From: Haloplasmatales bacterium 4B
GTDB lineage: Bacteria; Bacillota_I; Bacilli_A; Haloplasmatales; Haloplasmataceae
Direction of reading: 5' to 3'
DNA: 64,000 nt
NCBI GenBank assembly: GCA_003586005.1
Contig: NSKI01000002.1
Span: 1 to 64,000, forward strand
This document shows, in pieces, positions 7,168 through 15,503 of this stretch. The notes beneath the pieces are model-generated. The model did not search any database, was not told the origin of the DNA, and saw only the letters and a list, made by a program, of their open reading frames with translations. Within the stretch, counting starts at the first letter, position 1. Each line of letters starts with the position of its first letter. Both the position numbers and the translations under genes were made by a program.

Positions 7168-8178
7168 ATGAAAAAGCAAGCAACATATGAATTAAACAGT
7201 GGTGTGTATATAAAAGGTACAGGAACATCTGTTGGACCCCTAGAAAAAGCAGGCCCTTTAGGTGAATATTTTGATCGGAACCATGAAGATAATTATTGTG
7301 GTGAAAAAAATTGGGAAACTGCTGAACAAAGATTATTAGAAGATGCAATAACTATTTCAATAGCTAAATCAGGATTACATGATGAAGATATTGATTTGGT
7401 GCTTGCAGGAGATCTTATAAATCAAAATGTAATCAGTAATTATGTCATGCGTGACCATGACATACCCTTTTTAGGCATGTATGGAGCCTGTTCAACATCT
7501 ATGCAAACCTTACTTACTGCAGCCTTGCTTATTAGCAATGGACAATTTAAACATGTTATTTCTGCTGCTAGTTCTCATAATTCGACTGCTGAACGTCAAT
7601 TTAGATATCCTACAGAATATGGTGGACCAAAGCCTGAAACAATGACATATACCGTAACTGGAGCAGGTTCAGCTGTTGTAACTAATGTTAAAAGTGATAT
7701 TAAATTAACTTCCGTTACTATTGGTCGAGTTATCGATAGTAAACAAAATAATCCAAACGATATGGGAAGTGCCATGGCACCAGCAGCAAGTGATACAATA
7801 ATAAGACATTTAAAAGACTTAGATATAAAACCAAATTATTATGACATGATTGTTACAGGTGATTTATCTAAAGTTGGAACTAAAATCCTCCTAGAGATAA
7901 TGAAAGAAGAAGGAATTGATATCGAAAATATACATGATGATTGTGGTAAACTCATTTACACTGAAGACCAACCTGTTTTTGCTGGTGGAAGTGGTTGTGC
8001 GTGTTGCGCGGTAGTTACATTTGGATATATAAAAAACTTACTTGATACAAATAAAATAAAACGGGTTTTAGTTGTAGCTACAGGAGCATTACTAAATCCT
8101 GTAATGATGCTCCAAAACGAAACCATTCCTTGTATTGCTCATGCTGTTGCATTTGAAAAAGTAAACGAAAATAATTAA
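7168..8178 (+). CDS. spoVAD: stage V sporulation protein AD
   Basis: SpoVAD has a thiolase-like fold and binds dipicolinic acid at the membrane face of the SpoVA channel. The 336-residue length is typical. Family blocks are visible: GVYIKGTGTSVGPLEKAGPLG at the N-terminus, FLGMYGACSTSMQT with the thiolase-position cysteine, ERQFRYPTEYGGPKPE, and the late GGSGCACCAVVTFGYI. It lies 12 bases after spoVAC with GGAAGGTGAT as ribosome-binding site. Confidence 0.95.
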   Translation: MKKQATYELNSGVYIKGTGTSVGPLEKAGPLGEYFDRNHEDNYCGEKNWETAEQRLLEDAITISIAKSGLHDEDIDLVLAGDLINQNVISNYVMRDHDIPFLGMYGACSTSMQTLLTAALLISNGQFKHVISAASSHNSTAERQFRYPTEYGGPKPETMTYTVTGAGSAVVTNVKSDIKLTSVTIGRVIDSKQNNPNDMGSAMAPAASDTIIRHLKDLDIKPNYYDMIVTGDLSKVGTKILLEIMKEEGIDIENIHDDCGKLIYTEDQPVFAGGSGCACCAVVTFGYIKNLLDTNKIKRVLVVATGALLNPVMMLQNETIPCIAHAVAFEKVNENN

Positions 8179-8190
8179 AGAGGTGGAAAC

Positions 8191-8541
8191 ATGATTTATT
8201 TGAACGCATTTTTGGTAGCAGGTGGAATTTGTGTAATAGGGCAATTACTAGTAGATATTTTTAAATTGACACCTGGTCATGTTACTAGTTGGTTTGTTGT
8301 CGTAGGAGCAGTACTGGATTCTTTTAATATTTATGACAATTTAGTTAAATTTGCTGGTGCAGGCGCACTAGTACCAATTACAAGTTTTGGGCATTCATTA
8401 CTTCATGGTGCTTTAAGTAAAGCAGAAGAAATGGGAGTAGTTGGAATTGGGATGGGTATGTTTGATTTAACAGCAAGTGGTATTACAGCGGCAATTATTT
8501 TTGCCTTTTTAGTCGCCATAATCTTTAAACCAAAAGGATAA
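8191..8541 (+). CDS. spoVAE: stage V sporulation protein AE (SpoVAEb type)
   Basis: A 116-residue membrane protein with the same [18 protein letters not shown] motif that SpoVAC carries in related form, and three or four hydrophobic segments. It forms the dipicolinate channel together with SpoVAC. It is spaced 12 bases from spoVAD with AGAGGTGG as RBS. The B. subtilis operon also has a soluble SpoVAEa, which is absent here. Confidence 0.93.
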   Translation: MIYLNAFLVAGGICVIGQLLVDIFKLTPGHVTSWFVVVGAVLDSFNIYDNLVKFAGAGALVPITSFGHSLLHGALSKAEEMGVVGIGMGMFDLTASGITAAIIFAFLVAIIFKPKG

Positions 8542-8555
8542 GAAAGGAGGGTATT

Positions 8556-9998
8556 ATGAAGTATAATAACCCACTTCCTATTTCAAAAAAAATTGAAGAG
8601 AATTATGAACTTATAAAGAACATGATTGGAATAGATGTTAGCTTTGATACAGGTTATAGAGAAATATTAGTTAAAAATGTTAAAGTACAAATTTATTATG
8701 TTACTGGTCTTTGTGACACAGGATACATCATTAGATTGATAAGGGAATTATTGTATCTAGGTGAAGATGATGTTATTTTAAATAAACAATCATTTGAAAT
8801 TGTCGGTAATCATATAGCGGCTAATCAAGTCGAAATAACTGATGATATCAATAAATTGGTTAAAGCAGTTTTATCTGGTTTAATTGGGATAATAGTTGAA
8901 AATAATAATAAAGCTTATATTGTTGATGTCAGAAATTATCCTGGTAGACAGCCTGAAGAACCAGAAACAGAAAAGGTGGTAAAAGGTAGTCGTGATGGAT
9001 TTACTGAAAACATAATTATTAATACTGGTTTATTAAGAAGGAGAATAAGAGATCCTGAATTAAGAAATGAAATATTTCAAGTTGGTAAATATTCAAAAAC
9101 AGATGTATGCTTATGTTATATCAAAGGTATTAGTGATGAAAAACTAGTTAATAAAATCCGGAAAAAAATCCAAAATGTAGAAGTTGATGAACTAATAATG
9201 GCTGATAAACAACTTGAAGAGTTGATTGTAAATCAACGTTTTAACCCTTACCCAAAAGTAAGGTATACAGAACGACCAGATATATTAGCGACACATTTAT
9301 ACCAAGGCCAAGTAGGAATAATGGTTGATACATCACCTAGCGTGATTATTGCTCCAACAACTTATTTTGAATTACTCCAACATGTTGAAGAATATCGGCA
9401 AACACCTATTGTCGGTTCATATTTAAGAATAATTCGTACAGGCGGTGTTTTAACTTCACTTTTTTTGGTTCCATTGTGGATGCTCCTTGTTTATCATCCT
9501 GAATTATTACCTGAGAATTTAGCTTTTATTGGACCTAAAGAGAAGGGTTCAATACCAATTATAGTTCAAGTAATTTTAGGAGAAATAGGAGTTGAATTTT
9601 TAAGAATGGCAGGAATTCATACTCCTACGGCCCTATCAAATGCTTTAGGTATTTTAGCTGGTATTTTAATAGGGCAAATAGCAATTGACGTTGGCTTATT
9701 TTCTCCTGAAGTAATTTTATATATATCTGTTTCAATAATAGGAACATATGCAACCCCTAGTTATGAATTAGGCTTAGCTAATAAAATTGGGAAATTATGT
9801 ATTATCATCTTAACATATTTCCTTGGACTATATGGATTTTTAGGAGGAGTTGCCTTTTATTTCATTTATTTAGCGTTTAATACAAGTTTTGGGAAGCCTT
9901 ATTTATACCCATTAATTCCCTTTAACTTTAAAGAATTTCTAAATATTTTTATAAGAGTAGACCAAAATTTTAAAAAGCAAAAAGATCAAACTAATTAA
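8556..9998 (+). CDS. spoVAF: SpoVAF / GerA-family spore germination protein
   Basis: A 480-residue protein of the GerAA/GerBA/SpoVAF family. The N-terminal ~280 residues are soluble (RDGFTENIIINTGLLRRRI and YTERPDILATHLYQGQVGIM are family blocks). The C-terminal ~180 residues contain about five membrane helices, with FLRMAGIHTPTALSNALGIL among them. It is the last gene of the spoVA operon, as in B. subtilis, which favours SpoVAF over a nutrient receptor A subunit. It probably helps germination signalling or channel opening at the spore inner membrane. Confidence 0.9.
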   Translation: MKYNNPLPISKKIEENYELIKNMIGIDVSFDTGYREILVKNVKVQIYYVTGLCDTGYIIRLIRELLYLGEDDVILNKQSFEIVGNHIAANQVEITDDINKLVKAVLSGLIGIIVENNNKAYIVDVRNYPGRQPEEPETEKVVKGSRDGFTENIIINTGLLRRRIRDPELRNEIFQVGKYSKTDVCLCYIKGISDEKLVNKIRKKIQNVEVDELIMADKQLEELIVNQRFNPYPKVRYTERPDILATHLYQGQVGIMVDTSPSVIIAPTTYFELLQHVEEYRQTPIVGSYLRIIRTGGVLTSLFLVPLWMLLVYHPELLPENLAFIGPKEKGSIPIIVQVILGEIGVEFLRMAGIHTPTALSNALGILAGILIGQIAIDVGLFSPEVILYISVSIIGTYATPSYELGLANKIGKLCIIILTYFLGLYGFLGGVAFYFIYLAFNTSFGKPYLYPLIPFNFKEFLNIFIRVDQNFKKQKDQTN

Positions 9999-10010
9999 TA
10001 AGATATAGGT

Positions 10011-10046
10011 AAAAACATCACTATAAAAAAGTAGTGATGTTTTTAT
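10011..10046 (+). terminator. terminator of the spoVA operon
   Basis: AAAAACATCACTA pairs with TAGTGATGTTTTT around a short A-rich loop; the T-run on the 3' arm makes a classic rho-independent terminator, just after the spoVAF stop. Confidence 0.85.
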
Positions 10047-10061
10047 AACTATTTTTTTAGT

Positions 10062-10091
10062 TTGACAAAATGAAGGTACTAAAGGTAAAAT
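10062..10091 (+). promoter_or_regulatory. sigma-A-type promoter of scpAB
   Basis: TTGACA (10062-10067) and TAAAAT (10086-10091) are 18 bases apart, in the short gap between the spoVA terminator and scpA. Confidence 0.6.
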
Positions 10092-10107
10092 ATGATGAGG
10101 TGATAAA

Positions 10108-10869
10108 ATGGAGTATAAAGTAAAAATTGATGAATTTGAAGGACCATTAGATTTATTATTATATTTAATTAAAGAAGCGAAAATTTCAATAGATAAAATA
10201 AATGTTTCTGAGATTACTCAACAGTATATTAATTTTATTCATGAAATGGAAAACTTAAACTTAGAAATTGCTAGTGAATATTTAGTTATGGCAGCTTACC
10301 TAACATTTATTAAAAGCAAGATGATGTTACCAAAGGCTAATATTGATAACGAAGATATTGATTTTGAAGAAAATCCAGAAGAAAAATTAAAGAGACGTTT
10401 AAAATTATATAAATTATTTAAAGATATAATACCATATTTTGAAGAACAAGAAAGAACTCGTGGTAATTTTATAACTAAAATTCCAACAGATTTGTCATCT
10501 GAATTTAAATTAGAAACAAAAGAAATATTAGAAAAAAATGCCTCTGTTTATGATTTGTTAAGTGCCTTTAATAAAGTGATGCGAAGATATATCCTTCATA
10601 AGCCTTTAAAGACAAAAATTAGGCAACAATCAATATCAATCGATGAAAGAATTATTGAGCTAAAATCAATTCTTAAAACTAAAAATCATCTTATATTTAC
10701 TGAATTATTTAATGATGAAACAACAAAAGAGTTTATTATTGTTACATTTATGGCAGTGCTAGAATTATCAAAAGAAAAGATCATTAAAATTAATCAAGAC
10801 CAACTATTCGATGATATTTACTTAGACTATATTGAAAAAAATGAAGCAGGAGTTGAGTATAATGAATAG
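10108..10869 (+). CDS. scpA: segregation and condensation protein A (kleisin)
   Basis: ScpA bridges the SMC ATPase heads with ScpB and is needed for chromosome compaction and segregation. The N-terminal block FEGPLDLLLYLIKEAKISI is diagnostic, and the C-terminal winged-helix region (LIFTELFN, FIVTFMAVLELSKEK) is intact in the 253-residue product. RBS GATGAGGTGAT. scpB overlaps its end by eight bases, so the two are translationally coupled. Confidence 0.96.
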   Translation: MEYKVKIDEFEGPLDLLLYLIKEAKISIDKINVSEITQQYINFIHEMENLNLEIASEYLVMAAYLTFIKSKMMLPKANIDNEDIDFEENPEEKLKRRLKLYKLFKDIIPYFEEQERTRGNFITKIPTDLSSEFKLETKEILEKNASVYDLLSAFNKVMRRYILHKPLKTKIRQQSISIDERIIELKSILKTKNHLIFTELFNDETTKEFIIVTFMAVLELSKEKIIKINQDQLFDDIYLDYIEKNEAGVEYNE

Positions 10870-11440
10870 AACCCAAATGTTAGCGGCACTTGAAGGATTA
10901 CTTTATATCGCAGGAGATGATGGATTAAAACCTGAAGAAATTGCATCATTTTTTGAAATCGCAGTAGATGAAGCAAATGATTTAGTTGAATCATTAAGTG
11001 ATATGTATGATAATTCTATCAGGGGCATCACGATAATAAATACAGCAAATAGTTATAAAATGACAACTAAAAAAGAATTTATTGAGATGTACCGTAAGCT
11101 ATATGTTGATATAAATAAATCAAAATTAACAAACGCTACATTAGAAGTATTAGCAGTTGTAGGCTATAAACAACCTATAACACGTGCTGAAATTGAAGAT
11201 ATTCGTGGGACTAATTCCGATAATATTATAAGAAGACTACTTGCAATGTCTTTAATTAAGGAAATAGGAAGGTTAGATACACCAGGTAGGCCTATAATCT
11301 ATGGTACAACTAATGATTTTCTCGATTATTTTAACCTATCTTCTTTAGAAGAATTACCTGAACTATTAGATAATATCGATATAGATGAAGAAATGGAACA
11401 AGATCTTTTCAGTAATTTAGCTAAATTTGATATAAAATAA
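10862..11440 (+). CDS. scpB: segregation and condensation protein B
   Basis: Partner of ScpA in the SMC condensin complex, with two winged-helix domains. The family motif TLEVLAVVGYKQPITRAEIE is followed by RGTNSDNIIRRLL and GRLDTPGRPIIYGTT. ATG 10862 (MNRTQML) was chosen over the in-frame ATG 10832 because AGGAG lies nine bases before it; this gives 192 residues. A terminator follows at once. Confidence 0.95.
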   Translation: MNRTQMLAALEGLLYIAGDDGLKPEEIASFFEIAVDEANDLVESLSDMYDNSIRGITIINTANSYKMTTKKEFIEMYRKLYVDINKSKLTNATLEVLAVVGYKQPITRAEIEDIRGTNSDNIIRRLLAMSLIKEIGRLDTPGRPIIYGTTNDFLDYFNLSSLEELPELLDNIDIDEEMEQDLFSNLAKFDIK

Positions 11441-11472
11441 AAGGAATTCAAAATTTGAATTCCTTTTATTTT
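11437..11472 (+). terminator. terminator after scpB
   Basis: AAAAGGAATTCAAA pairs with TTTGAATTCCTTTT with almost no loop, followed by ATTTTA. It contains the scpB stop codon region. Confidence 0.8.
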
Positions 11473-11559
11473 AAGAATTTGTATATCTGTTTTTTAACAT
11501 AATTTGTCTATTCATCATTTTATTAGTTTCATTTTCATATAATTTTTTAGGTGATACAG

Positions 11560-12663
11560 ATGAAAAAACTGATAAGTGCTCTAATATTAATGAGTTTAAT
11601 ATTACTATTAAAAACAAATCAAGTTCAAAGTGTTCCTAATACTAGTGTTAGTGCTGAATGTGCTATATTAATAGAGGCTCAAAGCGGACGAGTGTTGTAT
11701 GATAAAAATATCCATGTGCAAAGACCAATTGCATCAATTTCTAAAATTATGACTGCAATTATTGCGATTGAATATGGCAAACTAGATGAATATGTTACCA
11801 TAAGTAAAAAAGCAAGTATGCAAATAGGTTCATCACTATATTTGCCAGAGGGTGAAGAAGTTTTACTAAAAGACTTAATTTATGGTCTATTACTTAGAAG
11901 TGGTAACGATGCAGCTATGGCGATTTCTGAATTCGTCGCAGGTGATGTAGAAAGTTTTGTAGTTTTAATGAATGAAAAAGCAAAATTATTAGGCTTGCAT
12001 AATACAACCTTTGAAAATCCTTCAGGTTTAGATGAAAGCAGTAGAAATATTTCAACAGCTTATGATATGGCAATAATATCAAAGTATGCGATGGATAACC
12101 CATTATATAGAGCTATTAATAATACTTCTGTTCATCGAGCAAAAACAAAGGCTGATAGCTATTATGTGTGGGGGAATAAACATAAGTTAATAAAAGGTTA
12201 TGATTTTATTATAGGTGGTAAAACAGGGTACACAAAATTAGCTAAAAGAACTTTAGTAACTGTCGCTAAAAAAAAAGACATGGAATTAATCGTCGTGACA
12301 TTAAATGGCCCTGATGATTGGAATGACCATCTGAAATTATTTGATTATGGGTTTGCAGAATATGAAATGAAACTACTTTTTAATAAAGGTATTTTTGAAG
12401 TCAAAAAACTAAATCAAATTTTTTATGTTGATGATAATATAACCTATCCAATGAGAGATGATGAATTGAATGAATTTAAAATTGTGATTGATTTTAAGGA
12501 ATTAGATGAGGTTAGTCACCTATTGCTAGTTAAAAATGAAAAAATTGTATTTAAAAAAGAAATCAAAAAATATGATGTTTCCAATAGTGTTCTAAATGAT
12601 AGTTTTACTATTGTTGATTTATGGGATGGAATGATGGATATTGTTCGTGATATATTACGGTAA
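11560..12663 (+). CDS. dacB: D-alanyl-D-alanine carboxypeptidase, sporulation PBP5* (DacB) type
   Basis: A secreted serine DD-carboxypeptidase that trims the peptidoglycan stem peptide. Residues 1-25 form a signal peptide. The catalytic triad motifs are all present: SISK (SxxK), SGN (SxN) in LLRSGNDAAMA, and KTG in GGKTGYT. The C-terminal ~90 residues are the family's beta domain. ATG 11560 (AGGTGA five bases upstream) was preferred to GTG 11551. In B. subtilis dacB is cotranscribed with spmA and spmB and acts in the mother cell on spore cortex cross-linking. The same order here supports dacB rather than dacA or dacF; the protein alone would not separate them. Confidence 0.9.
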   Translation: MKKLISALILMSLILLLKTNQVQSVPNTSVSAECAILIEAQSGRVLYDKNIHVQRPIASISKIMTAIIAIEYGKLDEYVTISKKASMQIGSSLYLPEGEEVLLKDLIYGLLLRSGNDAAMAISEFVAGDVESFVVLMNEKAKLLGLHNTTFENPSGLDESSRNISTAYDMAIISKYAMDNPLYRAINNTSVHRAKTKADSYYVWGNKHKLIKGYDFIIGGKTGYTKLAKRTLVTVAKKKDMELIVVTLNGPDDWNDHLKLFDYGFAEYEMKLLFNKGIFEVKKLNQIFYVDDNITYPMRDDELNEFKIVIDFKELDEVSHLLLVKNEKIVFKKEIKKYDVSNSVLNDSFTIVDLWDGMMDIVRDILR

Positions 12664-13253
12664 ATAAAGTTTGGATTTTTTTATTTATTATCGGTATTGG
12701 TTTTGCCATTTATAATAATAAAATTATTGAAGTAAACAACGCCCTATTGAGTGCCCCTCAAGATTCGATTAGTATTATTCTTAATTTAACTGGGTTATAT
12801 ATCCTTTGGAGTGGTCTGTTAAGAATTGCTAAAGATAGTGGATTGATAGATGTATTCGCAAAGCGTATTTATTTCATCACTAAATTTCTATTTCCAGAAC
12901 TACCAAAAGACCATGACGTTCATGGGTATATTGCTAGCAATATAGCCGCTAATATATTGGGATTAGGGAGTGTTGCAACACCACTAGGTATAAAGTCTAT
13001 AGAAGAAATGAAAAAAATTAACAATAATAAGGATACTGCAAGTAGGTCGATGATTACACTCATTTTATTAAATTCTTCATGTTTGACTCTTCTACCTACT
13101 ACAATAATTTCCTTAAGAAAAATATACGGGAGTAATGAGCCATCAAATGTAATGCCATATATAATTATAAGCACTATTTTATCTACTATTTGTGCTTTGA
13201 TAATAGATAGAATATTCTACCGTATTAATAAAAACAAATTCATTGGGAAGTGA
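12654..13253 (+). CDS. spmA: spore maturation protein A (probable ATT start)
   Basis: SpmA and SpmB are membrane proteins needed for full spore core dehydration. Homology begins at VNKVWIFLFIIGIGFAIYN, coded from 12660, well before the first ordinary start codon in frame (TTG 12747, MSAPQDS). The frame is closed by TGA at 12648, and between it and 12747 there is no ATG, GTG or TTG in frame. ATT at 12654, overlapping the end of dacB, is the best candidate start. The product then has ~199 residues with four or five membrane segments and GLYILWSGLLRIAKDSGLID near residue 50. A TTG start would delete the first transmembrane helix. Confidence 0.85.
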   Translation: MTVNKVWIFLFIIGIGFAIYNNKIIEVNNALLSAPQDSISIILNLTGLYILWSGLLRIAKDSGLIDVFAKRIYFITKFLFPELPKDHDVHGYIASNIAANILGLGSVATPLGIKSIEEMKKINNNKDTASRSMITLILLNSSCLTLLPTTIISLRKIYGSNEPSNVMPYIIISTILSTICALIIDRIFYRINKNKFIGK

Positions 13254-13258
13254 TGGCT

Positions 13259-13768
13259 ATGAGTATAACTGTTTACGTCATTCCAGTACTAATATTATGC
13301 TTAATGGTTTACGCTTTATATAAAAAAGTTAATGCATATGATAGTTTTATAAAGGGAGCCAAAGAAGGTGCTAAGTATGCCTTTGAAATTTTACCTTATA
13401 TAGCTAGTATGATAATCGCAACAGCAGTTTTTAAAAGTTCTGATTTTTTAAATACATTAGTATCATTTTTAAACTTTGCTCAGAAAATAAATTTAGACAT
13501 TTTAACTTTGATGTTTTTTAAACCAATCTCAGGTACAGCAAGTTTAGCAGTTTTAACTGAAATATTTAAAACATATGGGCCTGATAGTTATACAGGTTAT
13601 TTTGCATCAACAATTCAAGGAAGTACAGATACAACACTATATATAATTACCGTTTATTTTGGAGCTGTAGGCATTAAGGATATAAAATATGCCTTAAAAG
13701 CAGGTATTTTAGTGGATATCATGTCTTTTATAATAACTTTTTTTGTTGTTAGATATCTATTTTTTTAA
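13259..13768 (+). CDS. spmB: spore maturation protein B
   Basis: SpmB-type membrane protein of 169 residues with a nucleoside-recognition (gate-like) fold: YALYKKVNAYDSFIKGAKEG near the start, then KPISGTASLAVLTEIF and QGSTDTTLYIITVYFGAVGI. It acts with SpmA in spore core dehydration. ATG 13259 has GGGAAG eight bases upstream; the in-frame ATG 13253, overlapping the spmA stop, is too close to it. It is the last gene of dacB-spmA-spmB. Confidence 0.93.
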   Translation: MSITVYVIPVLILCLMVYALYKKVNAYDSFIKGAKEGAKYAFEILPYIASMIIATAVFKSSDFLNTLVSFLNFAQKINLDILTLMFFKPISGTASLAVLTEIFKTYGPDSYTGYFASTIQGSTDTTLYIITVYFGAVGIKDIKYALKAGILVDIMSFIITFFVVRYLFF

Positions 13769-13820
13769 GCATTAATAATGGCTAAATTTATAATTATTTA
13801 ATGTAACTGAAATTATTTCA

Positions 13821-13849
13821 TTGTAAAAAAGCATGTTTTAGAATAAAAT
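13821..13849 (+). promoter_or_regulatory. sigma-A-type promoter of rluB
   Basis: TTGTAA (13821-13826) and TAAAAT (13844-13849) are exactly 17 bases apart, ~30 bases before the rluB start. Confidence 0.5.
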
Positions 13850-13880
13850 AAATAGTGTTAACAAGAATGAAGGTGAAATA

Positions 13881-14642
13881 ATGGAAAGATTACAAAAAGT
13901 TATTGCTAAAAGTGGAGTTACTAGTAGAAGGAAAGCTGAAGACTTAATAAAAGCAGGCAAAGTCAAAGTTAATGGTAAAGTTGTAAATGAGTTAGGATTA
14001 AAAGTAACTGACAAGGACTTAGTAGAAGTTAATAATATGAAAATTGAAACTGAAGAAAAAGTCTATTACATTATAAATAAACCTGCAGGTTGTATATCTG
14101 CTTTTTCAGATGATAAAGATAGACGTGTTGTTGTTGATTATTTGCGTTCAAGAGGTGTTCAAGAAAGAGTTTATCCTGTAGGCAGACTTGACTACGACAC
14201 AACGGGGGCACTGATTCTCACAAATGATGGAGAACTTGCAAATTTACTAATGCATCCCCGAAATGAAATAAACAAAATTTATTTAGTAAGATGTGTTGGT
14301 ATAGTAAATAGTGTTGGGTTAGCGAAATTACGAAAAGGAATTGATTTAGGCAGTTTTAAAACTGCTCCCGCAAAAGTGGAGTTAGTTAGCGTTGATAAAG
14401 CTAATAATTCCTCACAGGTAAGAATTACAATTCATGAAGGTAAATATCATCAAGTGAAATTAATGTTTGAAGCTATTTCTCATCCTGTTAAAAAATTAAG
14501 ACGAGAAATGTATGCTTTTATAAATGTTTCAGGACTAAAACCTGGGGAGTTTAGACGCTTAAAAATACATGAAGTAAAACAGTTATATGTATTGGCTACT
14601 TATAAAGAGAAAAAAACAAATTATCGTATAAGAAGATATTAA
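13881..14642 (+). CDS. rluB: 23S rRNA pseudouridine synthase, RluB type
   Basis: A 253-residue RsuA/RluB-family pseudouridine synthase that modifies 23S rRNA (position 2605 in E. coli numbering for RluB). The N-terminal S4 RNA-binding domain (LQKVIAKSGVTSRRKAEDLI) is followed by the catalytic motif GRLDYDTTGALILTNDGE with the essential Asp, and by the EGKYHQVKLMFEAI block. In B. subtilis the rluB (ypuL) gene also follows spmB. RBS GAAGGTGA. Confidence 0.93.
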   Translation: MERLQKVIAKSGVTSRRKAEDLIKAGKVKVNGKVVNELGLKVTDKDLVEVNNMKIETEEKVYYIINKPAGCISAFSDDKDRRVVVDYLRSRGVQERVYPVGRLDYDTTGALILTNDGELANLLMHPRNEINKIYLVRCVGIVNSVGLAKLRKGIDLGSFKTAPAKVELVSVDKANNSSQVRITIHEGKYHQVKLMFEAISHPVKKLRREMYAFINVSGLKPGEFRRLKIHEVKQLYVLATYKEKKTNYRIRRY

Positions 14643-14683
14643 GAAAAGAGCTCAAAAACTTTAGTGTTTTGAGCTCTTTTCTT
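14641..14683. terminator. bidirectional terminator between rluB and the minus-strand gene
   Basis: AAGAAAAGAGCTCAAAAC pairs perfectly with GTTTTGAGCTCTTTTCTT around a six-base loop. The A/T-rich outer arms provide a T-tract on both strands, serving rluB and the convergent gene at 14695. Confidence 0.9.
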
Positions 14684-14694
14684 AATATAATAAA

Positions 14695-15231
14695 TTATGC
14701 ACCTATTCTCGGATAATCAGCAACTTTTCCTTCAAAAATTAATTTTGCTTCTTCAACTTTTTCAAAATCTGTTGGCCTTATTAATGAAAAATCTTTGTTG
14801 AATTGAATAATTTGATTTAATTGTAGGATTTCAGCTACAAACTGTGAACAGAAATAATAATTTTTTCGGTTAAATTTAAAACCAAACATAATTGTAAAGA
14901 TACCAATGTAATTATATTTATATTCATCTTGTTTTTCAATAAATTCATAAATAGAATTTTTAAGATGAATATATTTCTCTTCAGTTAATATTAACTTATA
15001 TACTTTACATCTTGCATTCTTATGCAACTTATATATACCATAATCTATTCCTTCTTGAACAAATCCACCGCCAATTGGAGAAAAGGGATTTTTTCGACCG
15101 AAACTATAAAATTTAGTTAAACTTTTATCTAGACCGATTGAAACATGACTATATTTTGCTCTTGTATAGAATTTGATAATATTCGATATAAATGTACCTG
15201 AATGACTCATAATTATGTATATTTCTTTCAT
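14695..15231 (-). CDS. permuted NlpC/P60-like (YiiX/YebB-type) cysteine hydrolase
   Basis: The 178-residue protein has the circularly permuted papain-like layout: His first, in KYSHVSIGLD (His29), then Cys late, in YYFCSQFVAEIL (near residue 129). Family members hydrolyse amide, ester or thioester bonds, and some act on cell wall or lipids; the substrate here is unknown. There is no signal peptide, so it is cytosolic unless exported otherwise. Upstream are two tandem Spo0A boxes and an extended -10, so it is probably switched on at entry into sporulation. RBS AGGTGGTATA. Confidence 0.7.
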   Translation of the reverse strand: MKEIYIIMSHSGTFISNIIKFYTRAKYSHVSIGLDKSLTKFYSFGRKNPFSPIGGGFVQEGIDYGIYKLHKNARCKVYKLILTEEKYIHLKNSIYEFIEKQDEYKYNYIGIFTIMFGFKFNRKNYYFCSQFVAEILQLNQIIQFNKDFSLIRPTDFEKVEEAKLIFEGKVADYPRIGA

Positions 15232-15258
15232 TATACCACCTGTAAATCAACTTAAGTA

Positions 15259-15310
15259 ATTATAGCATAAAAAGTTAAACTTTTGTACTATTTTTCGACA
15301 TTTTTCGACA
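15259..15310 (-). promoter_or_regulatory. tandem Spo0A boxes and sigma-A promoter for the 14695-15231 gene
   Basis: On the + strand TTTTTCGACA occurs twice in direct repeat (15291-15310); on the minus strand each is a perfect TGTCGAA box. Downstream on that strand lies TGCTATAAT, an extended -10 at 15259-15264, with the boxes ending just upstream of the expected -35. This geometry is the one seen at Spo0A-activated sigma-A promoters. Confidence 0.6.
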
Positions 15311-15423
15311 ATACAAGTAGAAAATTATCCTCGATATTCTCTAGATTTTTTTTCGAATTTTACCATTAACAAAAACTATTCTTAAATAGGATTGTAGAAA
15401 AATATTGGTATAATTTAGAAAGT

Positions 15424-15488
15424 CAATAAAAAAAGGCTGATAATAATCAGCCTCACTGATAATAATCAGCCTCACTGATAATAATCAG
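15424..15488 (-). terminator. hppA terminator within three tandem 19-bp hairpin repeats
   Basis: CTGATAATAATCAG starts at 15437, 15456 and 15475, a strict 19-base period; each copy is a small hairpin (CTGAT-AATA-ATCAG). Read on the minus strand, the last one is a proper terminator: GGCTGAT-TATT-ATCAGCC followed by seven T residues. The other two copies sit between it and the hppA stop. Confidence 0.75.
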
Positions 15489-15503
15489 TCTCAAATATTT
15501 AAT

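Noticed and set aside
7145-7348. Reading frames opposite spoVAD and similar minus-strand frames opposite other core genes (for example 15577, 24206, 51513, 60096)
   Set aside because: They mirror well-recognised genes, lack ribosome-binding sites and show no family resemblance.
15437-15488. Short CRISPR array or attachment site
   Set aside because: Only three 19-base units without spacers, and the last is a clear terminator for hppA.
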